This document shows, piece after piece, positions 41,901 to 53,800 of a stretch of DNA of 64,000 nt; the stretch's first letter is position 1, and every line of letters starts with the position of its first letter. The notes below the pieces were generated by a model that did not search any database, was not told where the DNA came from, and saw nothing but the letters and a program-made list of their open reading frames with translations. A program made the translations under genes and the position numbers. Location of the stretch: the NCBI GenBank assembly GCA_947069175.1, contig CAMTDV010001633.1:56588102-56652101 (forward strand), in the 5' to 3' direction. The DNA is from Scalesia atractyloides (taxonomy: Eukaryota > Streptophyta > Magnoliopsida > Asterales > Asteraceae).

Positions 41901-44900
41901 AATCCATGTTGAACCCTTAACAATTTTCAAACAAAACTAACAATCCAAGCGTATGACACTTCCAAGCGTAGGACACCTTCTGCGCATGAATCTTCTCACA
42001 AAGGACTCTTCAAGCGTAGAACTGGTGAAGGATAGGAATCTTACGCTTGGAACTCATGCACGCGTATGAGCTCCTGCGTTTGACTCTCACGTGAGCACGA
42101 GGCACCATGCTTCGTACGAGGCATCACCCTCGTGCGAGCCATGTCTCGTATGAGCTGTGCTCGTGCGATTCACCATGTTTCATGTCCAAAATCAAGTGTT
42201 TTCGCATCGTCTTTGGGAAATCGAGTGTTCATCCCTCCAGCCTTAAGCTACTGATCAAACCTAGCGCCGGGGAGGTCTTTGGAGCGAGTTTAGCCTCTAG
42301 TGGGAACTTGGGCTGGTTCGTACGAAGCGTGCTTCTTGCGAGCCATTCCGGTTCGCACAAGTGACTGTTCTTGCGTCTTCATGCGGCCAGGACTGAGTTT
42401 TCGTCTGAATCGGATATGATTTCGAGTCCTTTTTATGACGGTTTTTACACCGCTTCGTCCCACTATGTAGTGAACGAAACATATGTCGGTCTTGGTCCGT
42501 TTTTGTGTAAAATCGAGTTTAAAAAAGTTTTCTTAGGATCTAACACTTGGTGAGTTTGAAATAACAAGATTTCTAACTTAGGAAGCCAAAGCTAAGCCCA
42601 ATATACTCGTTTAAGTGTGGATCCAAGGTGAAAATAGAGGATTTTATGAAAAAGATGAAGGTTTTCGTAATCAGAAGAAGTTTAGGTGAAATCGAAGATA
42701 AACTCGTGAAACTCGTTGTGGTTTGCGTGAAAATCATTGTTACTTACTTGGAAAACAGAGAAAGGCGTGTAGAGAGTGTTACGTGCGAGTGACAGCAAGG
42801 AGAGCACGAATGTACAAGGGTGGTATTTATAAGAGATGGGAAAATAGATCAGGAGGTGCCTCGTACGAGTGAGTATGCCTCGTACGAGAGAGTATTCATG
42901 CGAGCCATGAGCCTGTTGCGACCCGAGCATGCCTCGCACGAGTGAGTGCCAAGTGCGAGGGAGTCCAGTTTGCGTGTCAGGTTGTTTCGTATGGTGTTTT
43001 CGCTTATATTAGTTAGTTTAAGTATGTTAAGCGTTTAGTGAAGTGTTATGCGTTGTGCTACGTATTAGTGTGTTAAATCGAGTCAAGCGAGCGAGCGAGT
43101 GAGAGTTTTAAGCGAGTATTAAACACATATAAAACATAAACACACATAATAACATAAATAATCATAAATAACCTTGTTTGAGTTTGCGTTGCGATGAGTG
43201 TTCAAGTATTAAGCGTTTAAATGCGATAAATAAGCGAAATAAAATGTGTTTAAGATATAGCTAATCCCTGTTATAATAGAATCGGAGTACAAAACGGTTA
43301 CAAATATAATAAACGGTAAAATGGGAACAACCAAAAAGTCGGGTTGTTACAAACATTAAGAGTGCAACGTTTACTTAAGAGTGTTGTGTAATGCTCATAT
43401 TCAAATAAGACTTGATTATATAAATTCTGGCAGCACCTCGTAATTACAAGTTCTCCGTTTACAAAAGCTCCAATCCAAAATTTACGAGTTCATGCGTACG
43501 GATAGACCTGTATATAAGCCTTAGTCCTCCGCGTGCAGAACTCCTGCGTTAGAGGTGCTCATATGTGCGTAGGACTCCTGTGCATGTGTGAGTCCTTTAC
43601 AATTCAACTCAATCTCAAACCTAACTTATACAACAATGCTACCTATACATAACGACTTGTACAAACGATGCAGGCATTAGACATTAAGTGTACTAACACA
43701 CACACTAAACCTCTGCTCTTGGGTGGTCACAAGGAGTTTAGGATCACTTCATTAAATACTTATAATTGCTTAGTTTGAGAGAGGGGGTACTTGTAATCAA
43801 CAACCCTTCCACAAGTTGTTTAAACCTATCATGCTTGGTCCATTATGATTCACTCAATAACCATTGTTTATGGACATGCTATGGCCATTATAGGCTAAAC
43901 CCCTTGTGTTGCTTGGGTTGAAGATGAAGCTTAGTATGAATTAAATGTTTAATCGTTGGCAAAGAGGTGTGTTGTATCTTTAATAATTCCTTCTATCATT
44001 CGTCTTTCGTAATGAGCTTGTGATTGTTTTGGTCTTTGATCTTGTGGGAGTTCTTGATAACCAAATAAGATGAAGCTTATTAGTACACTCATGGTGTGTA
44101 ACAACCCATATACTAATAAGGGAAATCCGATCTTAGAGAAGTGGTTGACCCGTTTGTGGAAACACATCTTGTGATCATCCCTCGTTTATCAAGAATATCG
44201 TTTGTGGCATGCATGGTCTATATGCTAGGCCTCAACAATTAGCCAAAACTTGGTCTTGTGACTTGTCTAACACGGTCTATATGTTAGACTTGGCGCGGTC
44301 CAAGAGTTGTTGAACCCATGTTAAAATACTATACGTCTTTATATTTTTTTATTATTATAACGCCACCCATTAAATAAAAATGAATCACCCTAATTCATCA
44401 CAAATGTCATTAGCACCCGTGGAGAGAACTTTGAAATATCCTAGCTATCTTTGGAATGAGACAAAGGTATGCCATATATGCGAACCATGTAAAAGAAAGA
44501 AGAGTAGTTGGATGTAACTAACCCAAGATTAGGGTATTGTTCCTTAAAAAGAACCCTTCTCTAAGATTGGGCAATGAATTATCTTTAACCGACTCTAATT
44601 TTATTGTAACCTTAAAGTCACATCTTGTAAATCTAATAAAAATTGGACGGTAACCTTAGCTAGGAGCCGGGCCTATGAGTTAATTAATCTGACCACTTGC
44701 TAATAAAATAACTATAATTCATCCCAAGTGGAGTCGGAGATCCAAAGTAACACTATTCGTGCTCTTGATATTCCCTACTAATCATCTATTACTTGCTTTA
44801 TTTTCTGGTTTTAATATAAAAATAACAAAATATACGTAATTAAACTAGTTGGTAATTTAAAGTAACAATTAAAAATCGTATCCTTTGGGTTCGATACTTG

Positions 44901-47317
44901 GTTCTTACCTTAAGCTCTACTACAAAACGCTTGCCTATTGTGTGTGTCTAGCCGAAGTAAAAATCATTTCTTATAAATTTATAGCTAGGTGTAACTCTCT
45001 AAAAGTTATTGAATTAACCCACCTAACACGTGCTAAGAGTTATTAAATTAACTAGACCAGCACATCACAAGACGACACGCATCAGTGTGTAAAACTTTTT
45101 TTTTGTGTTCTGGAAGACTAGTTGTGGAATGATAGAATCCGCCAACTTTATTTGGAAATCCTTTATGGGTCTTTCTACTCAATTAGTTAAACCCTTGGAT
45201 TTCCATACCAACATAAGGTTTGAATGTGCCCATCCTTGTTACCATATCTCGATAAATACAAATTGCTTTAGTATAACATATTGTCATACAAAATCCATTT
45301 TTTCATAAATTCTTTATTAAAACCTATGTCACTCACCGACTTTTTAGTTGACCCATGTTTTCTCACATATGTTTCAGGTGCCAATCAATGATTCCATTCA
45401 AGTTTGCTTCATATAGAAAATGGACTTTGCCTTAGTACTTTAATCATAAACAATGGTTATGTGATGTTTTGAAACAAGTTGTTTAGTGTTGGTTTGTTAA
45501 TTTGAAAACAATGTAAGTTTGTTAACTATTAATATGTCGCAACTTTAAATTAGTGCCATATGTTTTGAACAATCTATCTACGTGACGGACCAACATTTTC
45601 ACTGCCAGTTGGGGTGTTACACAACTTTTGTGAAAATGTCAAAGGATGAGTGCATTGATTGGTTGAAAAGGCATGTGCTTTATCTAGTTAAGAGCTGTTA
45701 CTTTCAAAACTGTGATGTGAATAGCTTGTTGGATGAAATGGAGAGGGTCAAAAAATGATTACACACCCATATGTGAAAGTGACCCCTCTTAACTAGAAGC
45801 TTGGTAGTAAAAGAAAACCAACACCAAAAGTTGTGACAAAGTTATTTAGGATGAAACATGAGCTAATTCATGCACAGTGACCTCCAAAGAACTCAATAGT
45901 AAGATGAAAAGAGTCTACCCTCATAAATGAATACACAAATTATAGAGCTGCACTAAAGAAGCATCCTAAAAAATTCCCTCCACCACTCACTTGGGAGGAC
46001 ACAAAGATCTATCTTGCTGATAAAAAGAAGTCTGCTGTTGTTCAATTTAATCCCCAAGAGATATTGTCTTACAATCCAAAGATCATGGAGAACTATATGA
46101 ACAACCAAAAGAAAAAAAAATCATGGTTATGACCATTGGATTCCATGGTTTTATATGAAGAAGAAAAGATTCTCCTTGTAAGCTACATGCCTGATGTTAT
46201 TCATATATTCAAAACTAACGAAGATCAGGCTACATGCACTTACATTGTTGCATTAGACGAATCAACAAAAGATTTACCATATCAATCAGTGGCACGCCAA
46301 GTGGTATTTGTGTCTATAAGGCCATATTTTTATCCACCTATTGAAGTCCTAGGCTTGCCTCCAATCCTCCCTAACCCAAGGATTATGAGATGGAAAGCAA
46401 CGAAATACTCTAATAATGTGGAAATCTTCAGAGAAAATGGCTCTGTAACCTAGACAGATAGGTAAGGTGTTCAAAGTTTAAGCCTCAATGACATAAAAGT
46501 CATAATGGATCTTGAGCTGGAAAGAGATGAGAATGATGTACAAGCCATCAACTTGGAACTTGGCAGGAAAGGCATGATAAAAGAAAGGTTGTTTGTCCTC
46601 AACAAGTAACAAAAGAGAGGCCAAATAAGTGTAATTTTGGCATCAGCAGATATAGGTGGAGATTGTTGGGTTATGTAAGATCTGCTGATGATGAAAGCTA
46701 AAACTAAAAGGAACCATCTTCCTTAGCTTGTGAAATAAAGTTTTTGCAAGAATCAAAGTACCAGAAGTTCCCCCTTAAAGGCTTCACAAACAACCACCCA
46801 AACCATCTGGAAAAGAACTACTAGGTTCATAGAGCTGGAAATCAAGTCAAAAAGTTGTATTGAGAAAGTACTGTTAACAAGTCAACAACTGAAGACAAAG
46901 TGATGGGTCAACAAGTCAAAGCTGAAGACAAGTGATGGTCAACATCTGAAGACTAAAGTACTAGGAACCAAACTACTGGACTATTCTGATAGTTTGGTTT
47001 CCCAAAAGTTTTCTTTGTAATTTCAAGTAGTTTAGCTTTCCAGTCATTTAGTCTACTGTCCAACAGTTTTGCAAACTGCAGGCAGTTACACATGTATTGG
47101 GTTGTTTTAAGATGCTTTTACGGTGACGTTACTAACAATTCTCTCCTCTTATAAATAGAACACTACACGATGTAATTAATTAACTCTTACAGTTGAATAT
47201 CTCCATATCAACGAATCTAGAGAGAGAAAAATATAAGTAAGAGAAAGAGTGCACTTGGTGAGTGGGAGTGATAGTTGTACTTTGATAATTGTTGAAATCA
47301 ATAATAGAAATAAACTG
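41901..47317. repeat. Tandem unit U2 (5417 bp), uninterrupted
   Basis: Second copy of the U1 unit: copia2 leader/LTR (41901-43343), the LTR-like block (43363-45621), the copia3 remnant (45622-46663) and most of its LTR. It preserves the empty gypsy2 target (AGTGCAACGTTTACTT at 43355-43370). Identity with U1 is high by eye. It is as non-coding as U1. Confidence 0.88.
46136..46453 (+). pseudogene. copia3 remnant ORF, second copy
   Basis: Same 105-residue translation as 40719-41036, with at least one synonymous difference. The flanking frames are broken in the same places. Not recognised. Confidence 0.45.
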
Positions 47318-47446
47318 ATACTCATTCTTACAAATCCACTTTCTACTTTGTCTGACGTGTTTATTATTAATTGTATTAATGATCCTTTGAATTATTATAC
47401 AGTTTTTATGAAAAATACACATAAACACAGACTCCCAGATCCAACA
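46664..47446 (+). repeat. copia3 3' LTR (783 bp)
   Basis: TGTTGGGTTATG to AGATCCAACA, giving the TGTTGG/CCAACA terminal inverted repeat common in copia LTRs. TATAAATAG near 47150. The bZIP-type site is TGACGTTA (47124-47131) in place of TGACGTCA. The right duplication border (47317) falls inside it. Confidence 0.7.
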
Positions 47447-48437
47447 ATAACCAAATAGAAAAGTATACAAAAATAATATAATTAATATTATATATCCTTT
47501 TTCTTCTTTTCTCTTTATTATTTTTCTTTAAACATTTACCCCTTCAACTCTATGTGTTAACAATTTCAACCTTTTAACTTGTTAAAAAAATTGTAATCAA
47601 GTTTTACGTGTATCTATAATTTAAATTGATTTACTTTTAGACGTAAATTTTTCCCGGTAATAAGTTGGGTCAAATATAATATATTCCTTATGCTTATTAT
47701 TATGTACTTATTTCGTTGGTCTACATTTTGAAGTATTTTTACTATAAATGAGTTGGGTAAAATATAATACGCTTTCATGCTTATTTTTATGTACGTGTTC
47801 AAATAAACTACGTTTTGATGTAAATTTTGTTCGGAAACACGTCGAGTAAAATATAATATGTTTTCATTAAACGCTATAAATTCGATTCACTTTACGTTTC
47901 GACACCGTCACAATATGTCGTAACTATTTTCTTACGTGCTTATTTTTATGCACGCGTCGGTATAAATTTAAGTTGGTTTACAATTCGACGTAAATTTTCT
48001 TCGGAAATATGTGTCAAATATAATTCGTTGTCATGCCTATATTTATGTATGTTTTCAGTTAGTCTACGCTTTAACGCAAATTACAATTACTAAGTTATAT
48101 GGATAGTGTTTTTATCCTATTGGTTTTTATGTTTCTTTCTTGATTTTTTCTAGACTTTATTATTTTTTTTAGATTTCTTTATGTTTAGTGTTTTAATTTT
48201 AGGTTCCTTTTCATTAAAGCTATATTTAAGATAACATTTACGTTTCCATTTACAATTAATTTAAAATCAATTCGTCTCGATACCCAATTTAAATTTATTT
48301 TTGTGGTTTTTTGTCGATGTAAAACATGTGTCGATATTCTTTTGAGCATATTTCTTTTTGTTGGTATACTGAACCAAAAAAGATATCAACCAAATAGCGC
48401 TGATAATCTTTACTAGTGGTTATACGAATATTAAATA
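47447..48437. repeat. AT-rich spacer with ~88-bp degenerate tandem repeat
   Basis: A block (ACGTAAATTTT..CGG..GGGTAAAATATAAT..GCTTATTTTTATGTA) recurs with the GT(A/C)AAATATAAT core at 47669, 47757, 47846 and 48013, i.e. steps of 88, 89 and 167 (two steps). No gene found. Confidence 0.6.
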
Positions 48438-48919
48438 CTAGGTTAGACCCCCGTGTATTACACGGGTGGAAAATTATAATTTTATATACTAAGTAAAAAA
48501 AAGTTACATCTTTAAAATCCGTGCATTGCATGGATTTAATAACACACGTGTTCACATGTCTTGCATACATATAACGTACCTCGTTAATACATATGGTCAT
48601 CAACATTTATTTTTGAAGAAAATGAACTTTGATACACGATATACTTTTTATTACCTTTTACTTTGTTTTTCTATTTATTATTCAGTTAAAAACTTGTGTA
48701 TTATATAAGTTATAGGATTTTACTTCGTTTTTTATTTATTAATAGGTTAGAAACTTGAGTCTTACACGTAGTTGAATCAAATATTAAATAGTTATTAAAA
48801 AGTAGAAAACTAAAAGAAATAGTTAAGAAAATAAATAAGAGATAAGCGAAAAAGAAAAGAAATAACTATATAGATAATTGTTGAAATAAATATTAGTAAA
48901 TAACTCGTTATACTAAACA

Positions 48920-48941
48920 ATATATATATATATATATATAT
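48920..48941. repeat. (TA)n microsatellite
   Basis: About eleven TA units inside the Helitron. Confidence 0.85.
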
Positions 48942-49097
48942 TAATTCTACTATATGATAAAATAATATATTTATGTTTATACTATGGATATATATACATA
49001 TATATTATATATATTGTAGAATTATATAATCCTTTATCTTGTATAATCTAATCCAATTTAATGCGTATAAATATAGAGATACATGATCACTTAGATG

Positions 49098-49337
49098 TTT
49101 CTTAACTAAAAGAACATACAAAACTATACAGGAATAGTATATGTAAATATAAAATCATGATAAGAACTATACATACCGGCTAATATAGAAAGTATATATT
49201 GTTTTAATATACAGATATTTCTTAACTAAAAGAACATACAAAAATATACAGGAATTGTATATGTGAATATTAAATCATGATAAAAACTATACATACCGGC
49301 TAATGTAGAAAGTATATATTGTTTTAATATAATGTTC
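49098..49337. repeat. Two 120-bp tandem copies inside the Helitron
   Basis: TTTCTTAACTAAAAGAACAT starts at 49098 and again at 49218. The copies differ by a few substitutions. Confidence 0.9.
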
Positions 49338-49818
49338 ATTATGCGTTAATATCAAGTTTTCAATGTCAAACAAAAAAACAGATTATGAAGTCTTTTAAAC
49401 ACTTTATGTTGAAATTAGTAAAATAACATGATATTATCGGTGAACGTAATTTTTAATCTAATATAATAAGAAATTGTCTCAAATCTCTTCTACAAATTTT
49501 AAATTTTAATTTAATATTATCAATAATTGATTTTTCATAATAAATATTTATTTAGGCAGGAAAAAGAAGACCACCCTATAAAACATCATAAATTTTAATT
49601 TTAATCAATTATTGACTTTTTATAATGACCATTTATTTAGACAGAAAAAAAGAATGGAGACCACCTTATAGAACGCCATGTGTCCCCTAAATAGTTTCTT
49701 TTAATATATAGATATAGATAAAAAACTAAGACGTACTTTAAATTCAATTATTTAATTAATAAAGATATAGAAATTCTTATACTTTTTCTCCGCACCTAAG
49801 TAAGGTAAGTGTTCATGG

Positions 49819-50493
49819 TCTACTTCGTACCAAATCGATAAGATTTTAGAAAAAGGACAAATCATACTGGTCGGATTTTGGGTCGGTCGAACGACTCAAC
49901 TGGCAGGGTATTGGCCACGAAATCGATATCCTGTGTACCCGGGTTTGGGTTTTCAATACCCGGGTATTAGAATACCCTGTTTTTGGGTTCGGGTATGGCT
50001 CAGGTAGGGTTTGGGTATGGCTCGAGTACGGTTCGGGTTCGAGTATATACCAAGTTTTCAGGAGCATTTTTTGGTGATTTTTGGTGTATTTTCAAGTGGT
50101 GTGACTTACCTAAACGTCATACCATTATTTATACCTCTTTTAAGCCTTGAAATCTGCCCAAAATAAAGCTCCAACACTCTCTAACAACCCACTGTGGACC
50201 ACATCATGCTCTAATGGTCATACCAGGAAAAAACCCAACTCGGGTTTTTTGAATAACCGGTCCAGGTATTGAGAAAAACCTGGGTACAAGCATTACGAAA
50301 ACCCGGTTACGGGTATAAATTAAACCCGAGTATGTTGAAAACCTGGGTATAGAACAGGTATAAAATAACCCAATTACGGGTACGGATTCTGACGAGGATA
50401 TGCATACCCGGTCATTACCCTACGTGTAGGGTGGGGTATAATAAAACCCGGTCCGGTTTTTTTTTCTAGTTCGGGTTCAGGTACCTACACCTA
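49819..50493. mobile_element. Probable hAT-type repeat (GGGTA/TACCC-rich)
   Basis: Left TAAGTGTTCATGG and right end reverse complement TAGGTGTAGGTACC resemble hAT ends. The interior is full of CGGGTA/TACCCG steps in both orientations. No clean 8-bp target duplication was found, so boundaries are tentative. The remaining sequence up to 50840 is the promoter/5' UTR area of the host gene. Confidence 0.35.
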
Positions 50494-50840
50494 ACTCCTA
50501 AGGGCTAAATCACAACTATACATGGGCTCATAATGGTACATTTAATTGGGCTTCTTAGTGTTGACATAACCCGGTCAAATAACGTTGGTTCTGACTTCCA
50601 TAACTTCCCGGCCGAAGATCCGACGACGCTGTTCATCTGCGATTCGATTTTTTCAAATCAAATTCGATCGATTCGAAGAACACTGTGAATCGAATTCATG
50701 CACTAACAACAAAATCGACTGTTCATCTGTAACGAAGATCGATTGTTCTTACTTCACAACGGCATATTGAATTTAAGTTTAGAGGTGAAATCTGAAATCG
50801 AAGTGTTTTTGGATAGTAGAATTGTGTGTAGGTTTTAGAA

Positions 50841-53800
50841 ATGGAAAGTATAATGAAAAGGATACGGAATTTGGATGCGTATCCTAAAATCAATGAGGAT
50901 TTCTCCAGTAAAACCATCTCCGGTGGTGTTATCACTATTGTATCTTCCGTTTTCATGCTTCTGCTGTTCATCTCTGAGCTCAGTGAGTTCTATTTCTGTT
51001 TTTGTTTGATTTATGACTGGTTGTTTTGTTCGTATGATTTGTTCAATCGAAAAAGTTAGGTTTAAGAAGTTTATGATTGGTGTGTAGTTTGGATTCTAAG
51101 GGAACAAAATTGTCAACATCATTGAACTTTTTGACTTTTAACTGCAAGGAGAATGATGATATTATCATTTCAACAAACATGATCTATTTTCATGCATAAA
51201 TATAAGGTTGGAACTTTGAAATTATGAGGTGAACTGCTTAGTTTTTAATTCCTATAGTAAACTCAAAAATTTAGATTGAGATCAAGTTTAACTAGTTCTC
51301 AATCTCTCTAGTCTCTCATTATGATAATCTGAAAAGATAACAAATTATGCTCAGTGTTGTAAGAATCGCTAGGCGCTAGTCGGGCGGTGGGGCACCGACT
51401 AGCGATTAATCGGGATTAATAGGGATTAATCGGAATTAGTCGGATCGAGATTTTTATATGTAATTTTTAGTTACATATATACACACATCTTTGTATGTAG
51501 TTTTATAAAGCAAACATGTTTTAACCCCTCATTGACCCATTTTTTTAAGTAATTGGAAGGAATTTAGTTTGGTCGAAATTTGGCTGGCGTCTACCCAAAA
51601 TTTCGCCAAAATGTGACCGCCATTGAAGAACCTCCGATTAGTGATTAATCGGAGACTGATCGGAGACTAGTCGGGATTATACAACCATGATTATGCTTAT
51701 GAACTCAAAATGTTTTGACTAACATCAGTCATTTGTGTTGCCTACATCCATCAATGAATGTGTTTATAGTTGATGTAATCACTTATTATCAGTTAGGCTA
51801 GGTGTTTGAACTGGACACAAAGTTCTTCTACATAACAATGTTAAATTCATTAATAGTTAAGCTATGTTTGCTAATCTGTCGGTTTTCTTTTTCTGTATAT
51901 TTTATAATTGAAATGTATTCTGCTGCTAATCAAGTACCAACATGTTTCACATTAATTGTCATATGTGTGTTTGGATGCAGGATTATATATTCAGTCTGTA
52001 ACTGAAACAAAGCTAGTAGTAGATACATCAAGAGGAGAACGTCTACGAATTCATGTAGTAATTTTACGGTCTTTTTAACATAATTATATCAATTATGGTT
52101 ATATGGTTTTTAGCTTCTAGAATAAGTACGTTTTATTTTTGTATTAATCGTTATGCCCTCAATATCATTTGAAACTGCAGTTTGATATCGTTTTTCCAGC
52201 ACTTCCATGTACAATACTCAGTGTTGATGCTATGGACATCAGTGGAGAGGAACATCTTGACATTGTATGTCTTTAGATATTTAAATTATTATTATTATAT
52301 TAATTCTTGTCTATTTAATTTAAATCATAGTATCAAACCTGCAGACATAATAGTTTTAGTGCTCATTGAACTGGTATGAGATAACTGCAGATGAAAATTC
52401 TTGAATGTGCTTTGCATAACTGATCAAGTTTTTTACCATTGTGCCATCCTACTGTTCTTTCTCATAGTGACCTATGATTGCGTCCATACGTGCAGAAACA
52501 TGACATTTTTAAAAAGAGACTTGATGCGAACGGTAATGTCATCGAATCAAGACAAGATGGTATCGGAGCTCCCAAGGTTATTATAAAAAATATCATTCTC
52601 ACATATCAATTTGTTCAGGATGTTTAACTTTTTTGGTCCCAAGATCATAGAAGACTATTTTTCTTAAACCGTGTCCTGCTTTGTTATCTATTGAGAACAA
52701 CAGATTGAGAAACCTTTGCAAAAACATGGTGGTAGGCTTGAACACAATGAGACATATTGTGGTTCTTGTTTTGGTGCAGAATCGGTATGCTTCCTAGCTA
52801 TTTTCTGCCATGTGATGTTATGTGCGAATTCTTCAAACTATCCCTGATGTTTGCAGTCAGATGAGGAATGCTGCAACTCTTGTGAGGATGTTCGTGAAGC
52901 ATATAGGAAGAAAGGTTGGGCAGTGTCAGATCCAGACTTAATCGATCAGGTAATCTGCATGTGTCTCTCTATCACACGTGTACCTGTATGCCTATCTATG
53001 GTTGCTTTTTATTTTTTTCCCATGTAGAATCAGGGTTTCTGCTTCATAATTTGTCTTTTGTCCTCCAGAATTCATTATGTTAAAGTTACGATAGATATAG
53101 AATTCAGCTTAAAAGCGCAATTGGATCATTCCTTCTGTTTTATACCAAATGGTTCATCTTGGAGTGCTAATATTCATAAGAGAAAACCTTTAAAATGTTA
53201 AAGTTTCTCAATTAGTATATTTATTTCCATTTTATGTGATTTTAACATTTGGTGTAATTTCCATGTCAGTGCTAATATTCATAAGAGAAAACCTTTAAAA
53301 TGTTAAAGTTTCTCAATTAGTATATTTATTTCCATTTTATGTGATTTTAACATTTGGTGTAATTTTCATGTCTTGGAATGGCATTTACTGTGTTATTTCA
53401 CGAAGATCATGACAATTGGCAGTCATATTATGATAGAGATCATATAATAGTTTAGCTCTTAAGTGTCATTAGTCTATTCTAGGAGGGGGGTAAGTGCAAA
53501 TAATATAGTATAAGTATGAGTCAATAGTTTCTTGGGGAAGGGGATAAGAAAAGGTGTAAGTTTGTTAGGCTCTGTTTACAGAGAGAGGGCGTAGCCCTGG
53601 GAACACTTCGGTGTTAGCTGTTATCGAGTCTGTAAAGATCCGATTGGATCATCTTCTTAGTATCAATTTTCAATTCCAGTTTATATTGCTATTAATCAGA
53701 ATCGGATCTTATCATATTACAAATTATAAACGAAAAAGCTTCTTGATGTAGAGCTTAGCTTCTTTTATCATACATGGACATAAAAACAATCCTTTTTATT

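Larger units (their letters stand above)
48438..49718 (-). mobile_element. Non-autonomous Helitron (1281 bp)
   Basis: On the minus strand it starts TCTATATCTATATATTAAAA at 49718, a common plant Helitron 5' end. It ends with the hairpin CCCGTGTA-A-TACACGGG, an 8-nt spacer and CTAG at 48438. Flanks are A on the 5' side and T on the 3' side, the AT target with no duplication. It contains a 120-bp tandem duplication and a (TA)n tract. No Rep/helicase ORF. Confidence 0.8.

Noticed and set aside
37947..47317. X-Y-X arrangement read as one LTR retrotransposon with ~4-kb LTRs
   Set aside because: The Y part also precedes X in U1 (11961-13418), X contains its own PPT and LTR start, and there are no TG..CA borders or target duplication. 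A tandem duplication explains all borders.
50585..50770. 61-codon ORF just upstream of the ERGIC3 start
   Set aside because: Lies in the probable 5' UTR/promoter, has no homology I recognise and ends before the real ATG.
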